Source of the DNA: Bacillota bacterium
Lineage (GTDB): Bacteria; Bacillota; Clostridia; Lachnospirales; Lachnospiraceae
NCBI GenBank assembly: GCA_023442465.1
Contig: JAEZZQ010000015.1
Span: 62,001 to 126,000 of the forward strand
DNA: 64,000 nt
Reading direction: 5' to 3'
The translations under genes and the position numbers were made by a program. Below are positions 26,310 through 35,802 of the stretch, in pieces (position 1 is the stretch's first letter; each line of letters opens with the position of its first letter). Under the pieces are notes generated by a model. The model made no database searches, was not told the origin of the DNA, and saw nothing but the letters and a program-made list of their open reading frames with translations.

Positions 26310-29300
26310 ATGTATTTAAAAAGTATTGAGATACAAGGGTTTAAATCGTTTGCAAACAAAATTAATTTTAAGTTTCACAATGGAATCACCGGAATCGTAG
26401 GGCCGAACGGAAGCGGAAAGAGTAATGTAGCTGACGCAGTGCGCTGGGTATTAGGAGAACAGCGCATTAAACAGCTTCGCGGTGCCTCTATGCAGGATGT
26501 CATTTTTTCGGGGACTGAGCTTAGAAAGCCGTTAGGATATGCTTATGTGGCCATTACACTGGATAATTCGGATCATCAGCTCGCAGTGGACTACGATGAG
26601 GTAACGGTAGCCAGAAGAATATACCGCTCGGGAGAGAGCGAATACATGTTAAACGGCACACCCTGCCGTTTAAAAGACGTGAATGAATTATTTTATGACA
26701 CTGGTATCGGTAAAGAGGGCTATTCCATCATCGGGCAGGGGCAGATCGATAAGATTCTAAGCGGAAAGCCGGAAGAGCGAAGAGAACTTTTCGACGAAGC
26801 GGCAGGCATTGTAAAATTTAAACGGCGTAAATTTGCGGCGCAGAAGAAGCTGGAGGATGAAAAGCAGAATCTGCTGCGCGTGAAAGATATTCTGTCAGAG
26901 CTTGAAAAGCAGACAGGACCGCTCGAAAAGCAGTCTGAAATCGCGAAAATTTATTTAAAGAAAAAAGAAGAATTGAAGACGTTAGATGTGAATGTGTTCC
27001 TTTTGGAAAATAACCGCATCAAAGAGCAGCTTCTGGCTGTAGAGCAAAAATATGGCATTGCAAGCAGCGATTTGCAGGAGACCACGGAGAGGTATGAGGG
27101 CATCAAAGCGGAGTATGAGCAGATTCAGGGACAGATCGAGATGTTGGACGAATCCATTGAGTCAGCGCGCACACAGCTTACGGATACCGGACTTTTGCGA
27201 GGTAAGCTGGAGGGCGAAATCAATGTCTTAAAGGAACAGATCAATTCTGCCAAAGGAAACGAGAGCCATCTTCGTTCCCGCCTGGAAACGGTGCAGAAGG
27301 AAATCGACGCGAAAAACATAGACAAAGAAGAAATCTTAAAAAATAAAAGCGAAATCGATGGGAAGCTGGCTGAAATCGAAGGTATAAGGGATGAAGCGAG
27401 GAACTTACTGAACGAAGTTCAGGGCAAGATCGAGGAGCTGAATAACCATATCGAGGCGGGAAAGAATACGATTATCGATGCGCTGAACGGCCGTGCCACC
27501 ATCAAGTCCAAAATCGGCCGCTACGATACGATGCTGGAGCAGGCTAATATACGTAAGGCCGAGCTGAATTCCAGATTGCTGCGGGCAAAATCGGACGAGG
27601 AGAAGCAGGAAGAGACCATTAAGCAGCTTCAGGCGGAGTTTGAGAACATTAACGGGGAAATCCGTCGGCTGAACGATTCGCAGACAGTTATCGAAGAGCG
27701 CCTTAGCGGCATGCATGACGAACTTTCTGCGAAGGATCAGAAGCTTCGGGATACGCAGGTGGTCTATCACCAAGAGAAATCCAAAATGGAAGCGTTAGCT
27801 AATCTAACGGAGAGATATGACGGTTATGGCGGCAGCGTAAAGCGCGTCATGGAATGCAAGGACGAAGAAAAAGGTATTATCGGTGTGGTAGCCGATATAA
27901 TTAAAGTGGATAAGAAGTATGAAACCGCGATAGAGACCGCTTTGGGCGGCAATATTCAGAATATTGTCACGGAGGATGAGGAGACTGCAAAACGGATGAT
28001 TGCCATGTTGAAGGCGCATAAGGCCGGGAGAGCAACTTTCTTACCTCTTACGAGTATTAAGGACCCGCAGGAATTCAAGAACCCGGAGGCGCTGAAGGAG
28101 AAAGGCGTCATCGGCATGGCGGATGAACTGGTGCAGACGGACAAGAAATATAAGGATGTGGCAAAGTCCATGCTCGGGCGCATCGTGGTAGTAGATCATG
28201 TGGATAACGCCGTTAAGATAGCGAAAAAGTATAGTTACGGCATCCGAATGGTCACGATAGAGGGCGAGCTTCTTGTGCCGGGCGGCGCTATCAGCGGCGG
28301 AGCATTTAAAAATAACAGCAATCTTCTCGGACGCAGGCGGGAGATGGAGGAATTGAACGCCAAGGTTAAAAAATATCTGGAAGAAATCGATTTGCTGCTG
28401 GAGGATATCGAAGAGACGAAATCGCTTAGAAATAAGCTTCGTATGGAATTGGAAGATACCAAATCCAGACTGCAGGAGGAGTTCATCAAGCAAAATACGG
28501 CGCGGATGAACGTTATAAAGGCGCAGGAGAGAAAGTGCGAGGCAGAGGAAGGCTTCGGAGAGCTGAAAACTGAGGAAAAGGAAATCGAGACCCAGATAGT
28601 GGAGATCAAATCCAGCAAAGAGGGTATTCTGAAGGAGCTGGAAGAATCAGAAAACCTGGAAAAACAGGTGGAGCATCAAATCAACGGATTCCAGAAGGAA
28701 CTGGAGGAGCAGAGGCTGAAGGAGTCCGAGCAGTCAAAGGTGGTGGCGGAGCACGACGTGGGAGTGGAAAAGATGCTCCAGCAGCAAGGCTTCCACAAAC
28801 AGAACGTGGATCGTATCGACAGCGAAATCGCCCGCTTCATGTCCGAACTTATGGAAATCAAGGAGGGCCTTGAAAGAAATGAGGAAGAGATAGAGAGAAA
28901 GGCACAGAACATCGTTGAAATCGAAAAGACAATCGTGTCCTCCAATACCTCAAGAAGTGATGCGGAAGTGAAAATGAAAGAAGACATCACGAAGAAGGAA
29001 GAGCTATCTGCAAAGCAGAAAAACTTCTTCGCTACGAGAGAGGAGCTTTCTGAGAGGATGTCCGCTCTGGATAAAGAGGTATACCGCTTAAGTTCCCAGA
29101 AGGAGAAGCTGGAGGAATCCATCGAAAGCCAGATCAACTATATGTGGGATGAATATGAAATCACCCTTTCGGACGCAGCTTCCCTTAGAGATGAAGAAAT
29201 GACGGACCTTTCGTCGATGAAGAAGGAAATCGCATCTTTAAAGGATGGAATCCGCAAGCTGGGTGATGTTAACGTCAACGCTATCGAGGATTATAAGAAT

Positions 29301-29870
29301 TTGATGGAGCGTTATCTGTTTTTAAAGACCCAGCATGATGATTTGGTGGAGGCGGAGAAAACCTTGATACACATTATCGAGGAGTTGGATACTGCCATGC
29401 GTAAACAGTTCAACGAGAAGTTTGCCGAAATCGCCAAGGAGTTCGACAAAGTATTCAAGGAGCTTTTCGGAGGTGGAAAGGGAACGCTGGAGCTGATGGA
29501 GGATGAGGATATTCTGGAGGCAGGAGTACGCATTATCGCCCAGCCCCCCGGAAAGAAGCTGCAGAATATGATGCAGCTTTCGGGAGGAGAAAAGGCGCTG
29601 ACAGCAATCGCATTGCTTTTTGCCATTCAGAATCTAAAGCCGTCGCCCTTCTGTCTGTTGGATGAAATCGAAGCGGCTCTGGACGAAAATAACGTAGGCA
29701 GGTTTGCCAAATATTTACATAAATTAACAAAATATACGCAATTTATTGTAATTACACATAGGCGTGGTACAATGGAGAAGGCGGATCGTCTGTATGGTAT
29801 TACGATGCAGGAAAAGGGTGTGTCAACGCTTGTAAGCGTTAATTTGATCGATAAGGACCTTGACGATTAA
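26310..29870 (+). CDS. smc: Chromosome segregation protein SMC
   Basis: 1186 residues, the normal length. ATG at 26310 follows GGAG and gives MYLKSIEIQGFKSF; another ATG at 26298 is less likely. It has an N-terminal ATPase half with Walker A GPNGSGKSN, two long coiled coils (~170-500 and ~680-1020), a hinge (~515-670), and a C-terminal half with signature LSGGEKALTA and Walker B CLLDEIEAALD. It forms the SMC-ScpAB complex that compacts and separates chromosomes. Confidence 0.97.
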   Translation: MYLKSIEIQGFKSFANKINFKFHNGITGIVGPNGSGKSNVADAVRWVLGEQRIKQLRGASMQDVIFSGTELRKPLGYAYVAITLDNSDHQLAVDYDEVTVARRIYRSGESEYMLNGTPCRLKDVNELFYDTGIGKEGYSIIGQGQIDKILSGKPEERRELFDEAAGIVKFKRRKFAAQKKLEDEKQNLLRVKDILSELEKQTGPLEKQSEIAKIYLKKKEELKTLDVNVFLLENNRIKEQLLAVEQKYGIASSDLQETTERYEGIKAEYEQIQGQIEMLDESIESARTQLTDTGLLRGKLEGEINVLKEQINSAKGNESHLRSRLETVQKEIDAKNIDKEEILKNKSEIDGKLAEIEGIRDEARNLLNEVQGKIEELNNHIEAGKNTIIDALNGRATIKSKIGRYDTMLEQANIRKAELNSRLLRAKSDEEKQEETIKQLQAEFENINGEIRRLNDSQTVIEERLSGMHDELSAKDQKLRDTQVVYHQEKSKMEALANLTERYDGYGGSVKRVMECKDEEKGIIGVVADIIKVDKKYETAIETALGGNIQNIVTEDEETAKRMIAMLKAHKAGRATFLPLTSIKDPQEFKNPEALKEKGVIGMADELVQTDKKYKDVAKSMLGRIVVVDHVDNAVKIAKKYSYGIRMVTIEGELLVPGGAISGGAFKNNSNLLGRRREMEELNAKVKKYLEEIDLLLEDIEETKSLRNKLRMELEDTKSRLQEEFIKQNTARMNVIKAQERKCEAEEGFGELKTEEKEIETQIVEIKSSKEGILKELEESENLEKQVEHQINGFQKELEEQRLKESEQSKVVAEHDVGVEKMLQQQGFHKQNVDRIDSEIARFMSELMEIKEGLERNEEEIERKAQNIVEIEKTIVSSNTSRSDAEVKMKEDITKKEELSAKQKNFFATREELSERMSALDKEVYRLSSQKEKLEESIESQINYMWDEYEITLSDAASLRDEEMTDLSSMKKEIASLKDGIRKLGDVNVNAIEDYKNLMERYLFLKTQHDDLVEAEKTLIHIIEELDTAMRKQFNEKFAEIAKEFDKVFKELFGGGKGTLELMEDEDILEAGVRIIAQPPGKKLQNMMQLSGGEKALTAIALLFAIQNLKPSPFCLLDEIEAALDENNVGRFAKYLHKLTKYTQFIVITHRRGTMEKADRLYGITMQEKGVSTLVSVNLIDKDLDD

Positions 29871-29923
29871 AAACGTCGTTTGTAATAAGTAAATGAGTAT
29901 GGAACACTCATAGAGGAGGGCAC

Positions 29924-30871
29924 ATGGGCGAGGAAAAGAAAGGCTTTTTTGGAAGGCTTAAGGATGGGCTTACCAAGACCAGAGATAATATTGTAAATGG
30001 AATCGACTCCGTTTTTAATGGCTTTTCCGCGATTGATGAAGATTTTTACGAGGAATTGGAAGAAATTCTGATTATGGGAGACATCGGTGTTAATGCTACG
30101 AATGCCATTATCGAAAAGCTTCGCGGGCAAGTAAAGGAAAATCATATCAAACAGCCGTCAGAGTGTAAGGAAATCTTGATTCAAAGCATCAAGGAGCAGA
30201 TGAAGGTTGGAGAGACGGCATATGACTTCGAGCAGGAGCAGTCAGTTATTCTTGTCATTGGTGTGAACGGTGTTGGAAAGACCACTTCTGTGGGAAAGCT
30301 GGCAGGAATATTGAAGGATCAGGGAAGGAAGGTTCTTCTTGCGGCGGCAGATACGTTCCGTGCGGCGGCAGGAGAACAGCTTACGGAATGGGCGAACCGC
30401 GCCGGAGTGGATATTATCGGAGGCTCGGAGGGATCGGATCCGGCCAGCGTGATTTTCGATGCAGTGAATGCGGCCAAGGCCAGACATGTAGACGTGCTTT
30501 TATGTGACACAGCAGGGCGTCTTCACAATAAAAAGAATTTGATGGAAGAGTTGAAAAAAATCAACCGGATCATCGATAAGGAATTTCCCGGAGTTCATAG
30601 GGAGAATTTGGTCGTGCTTGACGGGACCACCGGACAGAACGCGCTTGCGCAGGCGAGGGACTTCGGCGAGGTGGCCGATCTGACGGGTATCATTCTCACC
30701 AAAATGGATGGGACAGCAAAGGGCGGAATCGCGGTAGCTATTCAGTCGGAACTGAATATTCCGGTGAAATATATCGGAGTGGGCGAAACCATAGAGGATT
30801 TGCAGAAGTTTGATTCCGACCAGTTTGTAAACGCACTCTTCGATATAAAAGTATCGGGAGAAGAGGAGTAG
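29924..30871 (+). CDS. ftsY: Signal recognition particle receptor FtsY
   Basis: 315 residues from ATG after GAGGAGG. The SRP-type NG GTPase is complete: GVNGVGKTTSVGKLA (P-loop), DTAGR, TKMDGTAKGG. The acidic N-terminal A-domain of E. coli FtsY is missing, as in Gram-positives. It docks ribosome-SRP complexes at the membrane, and its partner Ffh is at 36185. A small dyad (GAGT-atggaac-ACTC) lies just upstream, and related hairpins follow the gene. Confidence 0.96.
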   Translation: MGEEKKGFFGRLKDGLTKTRDNIVNGIDSVFNGFSAIDEDFYEELEEILIMGDIGVNATNAIIEKLRGQVKENHIKQPSECKEILIQSIKEQMKVGETAYDFEQEQSVILVIGVNGVGKTTSVGKLAGILKDQGRKVLLAAADTFRAAAGEQLTEWANRAGVDIIGGSEGSDPASVIFDAVNAAKARHVDVLLCDTAGRLHNKKNLMEELKKINRIIDKEFPGVHRENLVVLDGTTGQNALAQARDFGEVADLTGIILTKMDGTAKGGIAVAIQSELNIPVKYIGVGETIEDLQKFDSDQFVNALFDIKVSGEEE

Positions 30872-30950
30872 TCCGGAACACTCGCAATGAGTAGCAGAAT
30901 GCTCGCAACGAGCAGAGAACACCTGAAACGAGTCCGGAACGCTCGTAATA
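30871..30950 (+). repeat. Degenerate tandem hairpin repeats after ftsY
   Basis: About three imperfect units of the form 'GGAAC-ACTCG-CAA-TGAG' sit end to end. Internal dyads include ACTCgcaatGAGT and the perfect GCTCG-caa-CGAGC. The unit CCGGAAC(A/G)CTCG recurs at 30872 and 30934, and a related GGAACACTC lies just before ftsY. No T-run follows, so it is not a clear terminator. Confidence 0.5.
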
Positions 30951-30989
30951 GCATAATGAAACAGTAAGACGGATGGAGGATGAGGTAAG

Positions 30990-32213
30990 TTGGACGAGAA
31001 AATGCTGACACTTGACAGGTTTGAAGAAGCTTCTGAGGTAGTGAAAAGGGTGACGCAGGAAACGAAGCTGGTTTACAGCGATTACCTGAGCGCTCAGACA
31101 GAAAATAAAGTGTACTTAAAGCCGGAAAACATGCAGTTTACCGGGGCATATAAGGTGAGAGGCGCCTATTATAAAATAAGCACCTTATCCGAAGAAGAGC
31201 GTAGCAGGGGATTGATTACCGCTTCCGCGGGCAATCATGCTCAGGGAGTTGCCTATGCTGCAAAATGCAACGACGTGAGGGCAGTTATCGTCATGCCGAC
31301 CACCACACCTCTTATCAAGGTGAACAGAACGAAGAGCTATGGCGCAGAGGTAGTTCTTTATGGAGATGTTTATGATGAGGCTTGTGCCCGTGCTTATGAA
31401 CTGGCGGAGGAAAAGGGATATACCTTTATTCATCCCTTCGACGATCTGGCGGTAGCGACGGGACAGGGAACAGTGGCGATGGAAATCTTTAAAGAGCTTC
31501 CGTTAGTGGATTATATCTTGGTTCCTATCGGCGGCGGCGGACTAGCCACCGGCGTATCCACTCTTGCCAAGCTTCTCAATCCGAAAATCAAGGTAATCGG
31601 GGTGGAACCGGCAGGAGCTAATTGTATGCAGGCGTCCTTGAGGGAGGGAAAGGTTGTTACCTTAGACCACGTGAATACGATTGCTGACGGAACGGCGGTG
31701 AAGACGCCGGGAAGCAAGATCTTCCCTTATCTTTCTGAAAATCTGGATGATGTTATTGCAGTGGAGGACGAGGAGCTGGTAGTCGCTTTTCTCGATATGG
31801 TGGAAAATCATAAGATGATAGTGGAGAATTCGGGACTTCTTACCGTAGCGGCGCTGAAGCATCTGCCGGTAAAAAATATGAGAATCGTTTCTATCTTAAG
31901 CGGCGGTAATATGGACGTGATCACGATGTCCTCGGTGGTACAGCAGGGGTTGATACTCCGGGACAGAATCTTTACCGTATCCGTACTGCTTCCGGATAAG
32001 CCGGGAGAGCTTAGCCGCGTATCGGATGTGATTGCGAAGCAAAACGGCAATGTAATCAAGCTGGAGCACAATCAGTTCGTTTCCATTAACAGAAATGCGG
32101 CAGTGGAGCTTAGAATTACGCTGGAGGCATTCGGGCCGGAGCACAAGAAACAGATTATAGTGGCGCTTCATCAAAACGGTTATAAACCGAAGGCAGTTCG
32201 CACGATTATGTAA
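30990..32213 (+). CDS. ilvA: Threonine ammonia-lyase (PLP-dependent) with C-terminal ACT domain
   Basis: 407 residues from TTG at 30990; an ATG at 31002 is an equally possible start. The PLP lysine motif is clear (FTGAYKVRGA), as is the glycine-rich phosphate loop (IGGGGLATG). Residues ~330-403 form an ACT domain (VLLPDKPGELSRV). This length and single ACT domain match the Firmicutes threonine dehydratase group that could be called ilvA or tdcB. It makes 2-oxobutanoate and ammonia from threonine, for isoleucine synthesis or fermentation. A terminator follows. Confidence 0.9.
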   Translation: MDEKMLTLDRFEEASEVVKRVTQETKLVYSDYLSAQTENKVYLKPENMQFTGAYKVRGAYYKISTLSEEERSRGLITASAGNHAQGVAYAAKCNDVRAVIVMPTTTPLIKVNRTKSYGAEVVLYGDVYDEACARAYELAEEKGYTFIHPFDDLAVATGQGTVAMEIFKELPLVDYILVPIGGGGLATGVSTLAKLLNPKIKVIGVEPAGANCMQASLREGKVVTLDHVNTIADGTAVKTPGSKIFPYLSENLDDVIAVEDEELVVAFLDMVENHKMIVENSGLLTVAALKHLPVKNMRIVSILSGGNMDVITMSSVVQQGLILRDRIFTVSVLLPDKPGELSRVSDVIAKQNGNVIKLEHNQFVSINRNAAVELRITLEAFGPEHKKQIIVALHQNGYKPKAVRTIM

Positions 32214-32230
32214 ATATAAATAAAATAGTT

Positions 32231-32266
32231 AGAGCGCATCATGGGATATTTGGTGCGTTCTTTTTC
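32231..32266 (+). terminator. Terminator after the threonine ammonia-lyase
   Basis: AGAGCGCATCA pairs with TGGTGCGTTCT (two G-U pairs) and is followed by TTTTTC. Confidence 0.75.
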
Positions 32267-32277
32267 GTCTGGGAAGG

Positions 32278-32354
32278 AGAAGCAGAGCGAATTTACGTGT
32301 AAAATTTTTGCATTGCAGAAATCATGTGTTGCTGAGAACGGAATGAACAGTAAC
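32278..32354 (+). mobile_element. 133-bp element family, copy 2 (3' fragment)
   Basis: Only the right part is present, from AGAAGCAGAGCGAATTTA to the terminal AACAGTAAC. It carries the same extra AAAATTTTTGCATTG segment as copy 6 (52161), so the two belong to one subtype. The left terminus is missing and no target duplication can be checked. Apart from this and the terminator, 32214-32471 shows nothing else. Confidence 0.7.
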
Positions 32355-32471
32355 ACATAAGTAAGGCTCGTAAGAAGAGGTCCGGTATGGTAGAATAGAA
32401 ATTGGAGTAATGGAAATATTTATCAAAGAGAATGGCTACGATGATTGGCGTTGAGAGGCAGGAAGAAGGTC

Positions 32472-33536
32472 ATGGATAAGAAAAATGAAAATGATGTAAA
32501 AAGAGGGCCGGAAATAAAGAAAGAAAATGAAAAAATACAACCTGAAAAAATAGAAACGGAAAAGAAAAGGAAGGCTATGGAAAAACAAAAGGAGGAAAAA
32601 AGAGAGAAGGAAAGGGAGGAAGAAGATAAGTATATTTTGGAGATAGAGCAAGAATATGAGAAACGGCGCGAAGAAGAGAAGACGGTAAAACAGCGTATTC
32701 TGGATTATATTGTCATCACGCTGGCCTCAGTGGTGTATGCGGTAGGAGTCAGTCAGTTTATCGATCCGAACAATCTGGCTCCCGGAGGAGTGACAGGTGT
32801 TGCTATTATTTTGAACCGCATCGTACCGGTGGAGACGGGTACTCTAATTTTAATTATTAATATACCGATTATTCTATTGGGAATGTGGAAGTTCGGAGTG
32901 AGATTCATTATTTCGACCTTTTATGCGATTGCGGCTACCTCTCTTTTTACGAATCTTCTGGCACCTTTTGGAGCGGCAACGGATGACCTTCTGTTAGCGG
33001 CGCTTGCAGGAAGCGTTCTGATTGCAGTTTCCATGGGTATTATTTTTAAGAGAGGAGCGACTACCGGAGGGACGGACATCATCATTAAGTGTTTAAGGCT
33101 AAGGTATCCGCATTTGAAGATGGGAATGCTGTTCTTCTTAACAGATGTGGGTGTGGTGGTGGCTTCTGCCTTCGTGTTTCAGGATATCGATTCCGCACTG
33201 TATGCCGGAATCGCCGTAGTCGTTACATCCATGATGCTGGATGTGGTTCTTTACGGCAGGGATGAGGCGAAATTGATTTATGTCATCAGCGACTTCTCTT
33301 CCGGGATTACGGACAGGCTTTTGGAGGATCTTGGCATCGGCGTCACTCATTTAAATGGGCAAGGGGCATACAGCGGGAAGGAAAAACAGGTAATCATGTG
33401 CGTGTCGAAGAAAACGCTGGCTCCGAGAATCGAGGAAATCGTAAGAGAAGAGGATCCGGACGCATTTATGATAGTCACCAGTGCGACGGAAATATTTGGA
33501 GAAGGATATAAGAGTTATTTCAGCGAAAAGATTTGA
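32472..33536 (+). CDS. YitT-family membrane protein (DUF161/DUF2179) with charged N-terminal extension
   Basis: 354 residues; ATG at 32472 follows AGGAAGAAGG. The first ~75 residues are almost all Lys/Glu/Arg, a long charged helix or coiled coil. Then come five or six membrane segments of the YitT family (FIDPNNLAPGGVTGVAI, RGATTGGTDII) and a C-terminal cytoplasmic DUF2179 domain (~270-354). The family's transport role is unproven. The charged extension is longer than usual for the family and its function is unknown. Confidence 0.85.
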   Translation: MDKKNENDVKRGPEIKKENEKIQPEKIETEKKRKAMEKQKEEKREKEREEEDKYILEIEQEYEKRREEEKTVKQRILDYIVITLASVVYAVGVSQFIDPNNLAPGGVTGVAIILNRIVPVETGTLILIINIPIILLGMWKFGVRFIISTFYAIAATSLFTNLLAPFGAATDDLLLAALAGSVLIAVSMGIIFKRGATTGGTDIIIKCLRLRYPHLKMGMLFFLTDVGVVVASAFVFQDIDSALYAGIAVVVTSMMLDVVLYGRDEAKLIYVISDFSSGITDRLLEDLGIGVTHLNGQGAYSGKEKQVIMCVSKKTLAPRIEEIVREEDPDAFMIVTSATEIFGEGYKSYFSEKI

Positions 33537-33611
33537 ACAGTATTAATCATGTATGATAGAATATTGAAATAAGATACTAATGAAATCTATCATTTACCGT
33601 CAGTAATCGGA

Positions 33612-33650
33612 CTGGTAAAGACCAGATAGGAGAAGCGGGGAACGGATAAT
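33612..33650 (+). promoter_or_regulatory. Hairpin leader before the GH25 gene
   Basis: The perfect hairpin CTGGT-aaag-ACCAG (33612-33625) leads directly into ATAGGAG and then GCGGGG before the TTG start. The arrangement resembles the leaders before marR, ylqH and der. Confidence 0.4.
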
Positions 33651-34748
33651 TTGGATACGGGAATGGGAAGCAGAAGAAGACAGGGCAAAAAAAAGAGAAG
33701 AAACGGCAGCATGTGGCTGTCTATAATTTTATGTGTCATTGCCCTGGGAGCTTTGACTGGATGCCTTTACCTTTTGGTAAAAAATCGCAGTCTCGAGGGG
33801 GAGGTCAGCGAAGCGCTGGCATATATCGATGAGGTCAATTCCATTACCACCTATACGGAGGAGGAATTGAAGGAGAAGAAGGAGGAAGCCGCCTCACAGG
33901 CATCATTGGAAAAGGAAGAGGAAATTCTGAATGAAATGAAGGAAAGAATGGAAAGTGGAGACGGTACCACCGCTATGCTTAAGTATTTTTATCCGGAAGA
34001 AATCGTAGTGGCTTCGGACGGCAGATACTATTTTTTTCCTATTCTAGATACGATAAAGCAACATTCGTATAATGAGGAACAGTTCGTTATGAATGAGGAT
34101 GAGACGCTTCAATATCTCGAAAACGGCGAAGTGGTTTCGCGCAAGGGAATCGATGTTTCCAAATACCAGTCCTCTATCGATTGGGAGAAGGTGGCAGGGG
34201 ACGATGTGAAATATGCCTTTATTCGTCTCGGGATAAGAGGTTCCACGGAAGGAAAGCTGGTTTTGGATGATACCTTTGAAGACAATGTGGAAGCGGCATT
34301 GGAAAATAAAATCGATGTAGGTGTATACTTCTTTACGCAGGCGCTTAACGAAGCGGAAGCGGTGGAGGAGGCGGAGTTCGTCTTGGAGAATATCGCAGAT
34401 TATGATATATCTTATCCTATTGTACTGGATGTGGAGGATATCGAGGTGAAGAATCCAAGAACGAAGGATATGACAATGCAGGATTGGACGAATGTATGCA
34501 TCGCTTTTTGCGAGAGGATTAAAGAGGCCGGATACACGCCGATGATATATGGCAACTTGAAAACGTTCATGCTCATGGTGGATTTGACCCAACTGGAGGA
34601 ATACGACAAGTGGTTCGCGTATTACAGCACTCCGTTGTATTTTCCTTATGAATTTTCCATGTGGCAATATACCTCGACAGGGAGGGTAGACGGAATTAAG
34701 GGCGACGTAGACCTGAATATAAGCATGAAGGATTGGAAAGATGAATGA
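33651..34748 (+). CDS. Membrane-anchored glycoside hydrolase family 25 muramidase
   Basis: 365 residues from TTG; ATG at 33663 is an alternative. A basic N-terminus and one membrane helix (~24-45) are followed by a Glu-rich coiled-coil linker (~50-110), then a GH25 domain (~165-365). It begins GIDVSKYQSSIDWEKV and contains the acidic catalytic pair region (VLDVEDIE) and MWQYTSTG. It would cut cell-wall glycan outside the membrane. It overlaps the AraC gene by 8 bp, so they are co-expressed. Confidence 0.9.
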   Translation: MDTGMGSRRRQGKKKRRNGSMWLSIILCVIALGALTGCLYLLVKNRSLEGEVSEALAYIDEVNSITTYTEEELKEKKEEAASQASLEKEEEILNEMKERMESGDGTTAMLKYFYPEEIVVASDGRYYFFPILDTIKQHSYNEEQFVMNEDETLQYLENGEVVSRKGIDVSKYQSSIDWEKVAGDDVKYAFIRLGIRGSTEGKLVLDDTFEDNVEAALENKIDVGVYFFTQALNEAEAVEEAEFVLENIADYDISYPIVLDVEDIEVKNPRTKDMTMQDWTNVCIAFCERIKEAGYTPMIYGNLKTFMLMVDLTQLEEYDKWFAYYSTPLYFPYEFSMWQYTSTGRVDGIKGDVDLNISMKDWKDE

Positions 34749-35589
34749 CATAGCAGGAGCATATGAAAAAACGGGGTATCTGAATAAGCATTACAAGTTT
34801 TTTCATTTGAAGGATTCCGACAGCAGGAAATTCGATTACCATTATCATGATTTTGATAAAATAATATATATATTGAACGGCAGAGCGGATTATATGATAG
34901 AGGGTAAGAAATATCTGTTAGAGCCTCACGATTTCATCTTTGTCAATCGCAACGAGATACATAAGCCTATAGTGGATTTTTCTGTGCCCTATGAGCGCAT
35001 GATATTATATATCGATCACAGCTTTATTGAAGGATATGCGAAAGATGATTATGATCTGAACGAATGCTTCGGCCGGACCTTTAGGGAAAAGACCAACGTG
35101 GTCCGCTTTCCGGCAGTGGTTACCAGAGAGCTTTATGAGACGCTCCGCAGAATGGAGGAAAACGATAAGGCTTCCGGCTATGCGGGAGAGCTGTACGGAG
35201 AGCTGCTTTTTCTGGAGTTCATGGTTCAGATGAACAGAGCCTGTCTGGAAAATGAATTCGCTTACCATCATACGGCGAAATATAATAAGAAAATAATCGA
35301 TATCATTCAGTATATCAATGAGAATTTATCGGAGGAGTTGTCTATCGACGACTTATCGGATAAATTTTATATGAGCAAATATCATATGATGCGCCAGTTC
35401 AAGGAGGAAACGGGATATTCCATTCACCAGTACACCTTGGAGAAGCGGATCGTGACGGCGCGGTCCATGCTTTTGAATGGAGTTCCGGCAACGGTTGCTG
35501 CTATGGAATGCGGGTTCAAGGATTACTCCACCTTCGCACGCGCTTTTAAAAAAAAGCTGGGCAGTATGCCATCGAAAATAAAGGGGTGA
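34741..35589 (+). CDS. AraC-family transcriptional regulator
   Basis: 282 residues: an N-terminal cupin-like sensing domain (FDYHYHDFDKIIYILNG) and a C-terminal double helix-turn-helix (LSDKFYMSKYHMMRQFKEET; ATVAAMECGFKDYSTFARAF). Such proteins usually activate sugar or stress genes when a small ligand binds. Its start overlaps the muramidase gene. A truncated mobile element begins just after its stop codon. The target is not evident from position. Confidence 0.92.
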   Translation: MNDIAGAYEKTGYLNKHYKFFHLKDSDSRKFDYHYHDFDKIIYILNGRADYMIEGKKYLLEPHDFIFVNRNEIHKPIVDFSVPYERMILYIDHSFIEGYAKDDYDLNECFGRTFREKTNVVRFPAVVTRELYETLRRMEENDKASGYAGELYGELLFLEFMVQMNRACLENEFAYHHTAKYNKKIIDIIQYINENLSEELSIDDLSDKFYMSKYHMMRQFKEETGYSIHQYTLEKRIVTARSMLLNGVPATVAAMECGFKDYSTFARAFKKKLGSMPSKIKG

Positions 35590-35593
35590 AAGT

Positions 35594-35700
35594 GTTGCTG
35601 TTAAGCTGTGTAAGAACGTGATTCAGGAGATGATTTCTGCTTCGCAGAGCGAATTTAAATGCAGAAATCATGCGTTACTGAGAACGGAGTGAACAGTAAC
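35594..35700 (+). mobile_element. 133-bp element family, copy 3 (left end truncated)
   Basis: Starts within the first arm (GTTGCTGTTAAGCTGTG) and continues to the intact right terminus GTGAACAGTAAC. The second arm ATGATTTCTGC/GCAGAAATCAT is complete. About 26 bp of the left end, including the terminal repeat, are missing. Confidence 0.8.
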
Positions 35701-35702
35701 GT

Positions 35703-35734
35703 AAAGGTGTCAAGAAAAAATACTTGACACCTTT
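35703..35734. promoter_or_regulatory. Perfect 12-bp inverted repeat over the ylxM -35 box
   Basis: AAAGGTGTCAAG and CTTGACACCTTT are separated by 8 bp (aaaaaata). The right arm contains the -35 box TTGACA of the ylxM-ffh promoter, so a protein bound here would block RNA polymerase. It could instead be a hairpin ending upstream transcription, but only a weak T-rich stretch follows. Confidence 0.55.
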
Positions 35735-35752
35735 GCTTCTTTATAGTATGAT
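35724..35752 (+). promoter_or_regulatory. ylxM-ffh promoter
   Basis: TTGACA (35724-35729), a 17-bp spacer and TATGAT (35747-35752), 51 bp before the ylxM start. The -35 box lies in a perfect inverted repeat. Confidence 0.8.
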
Positions 35753-35802
35753 TGGCAATGTGTTCGAGGAAGGTATTTCTTCGTGTACATGGGAGAACCA
35801 TT

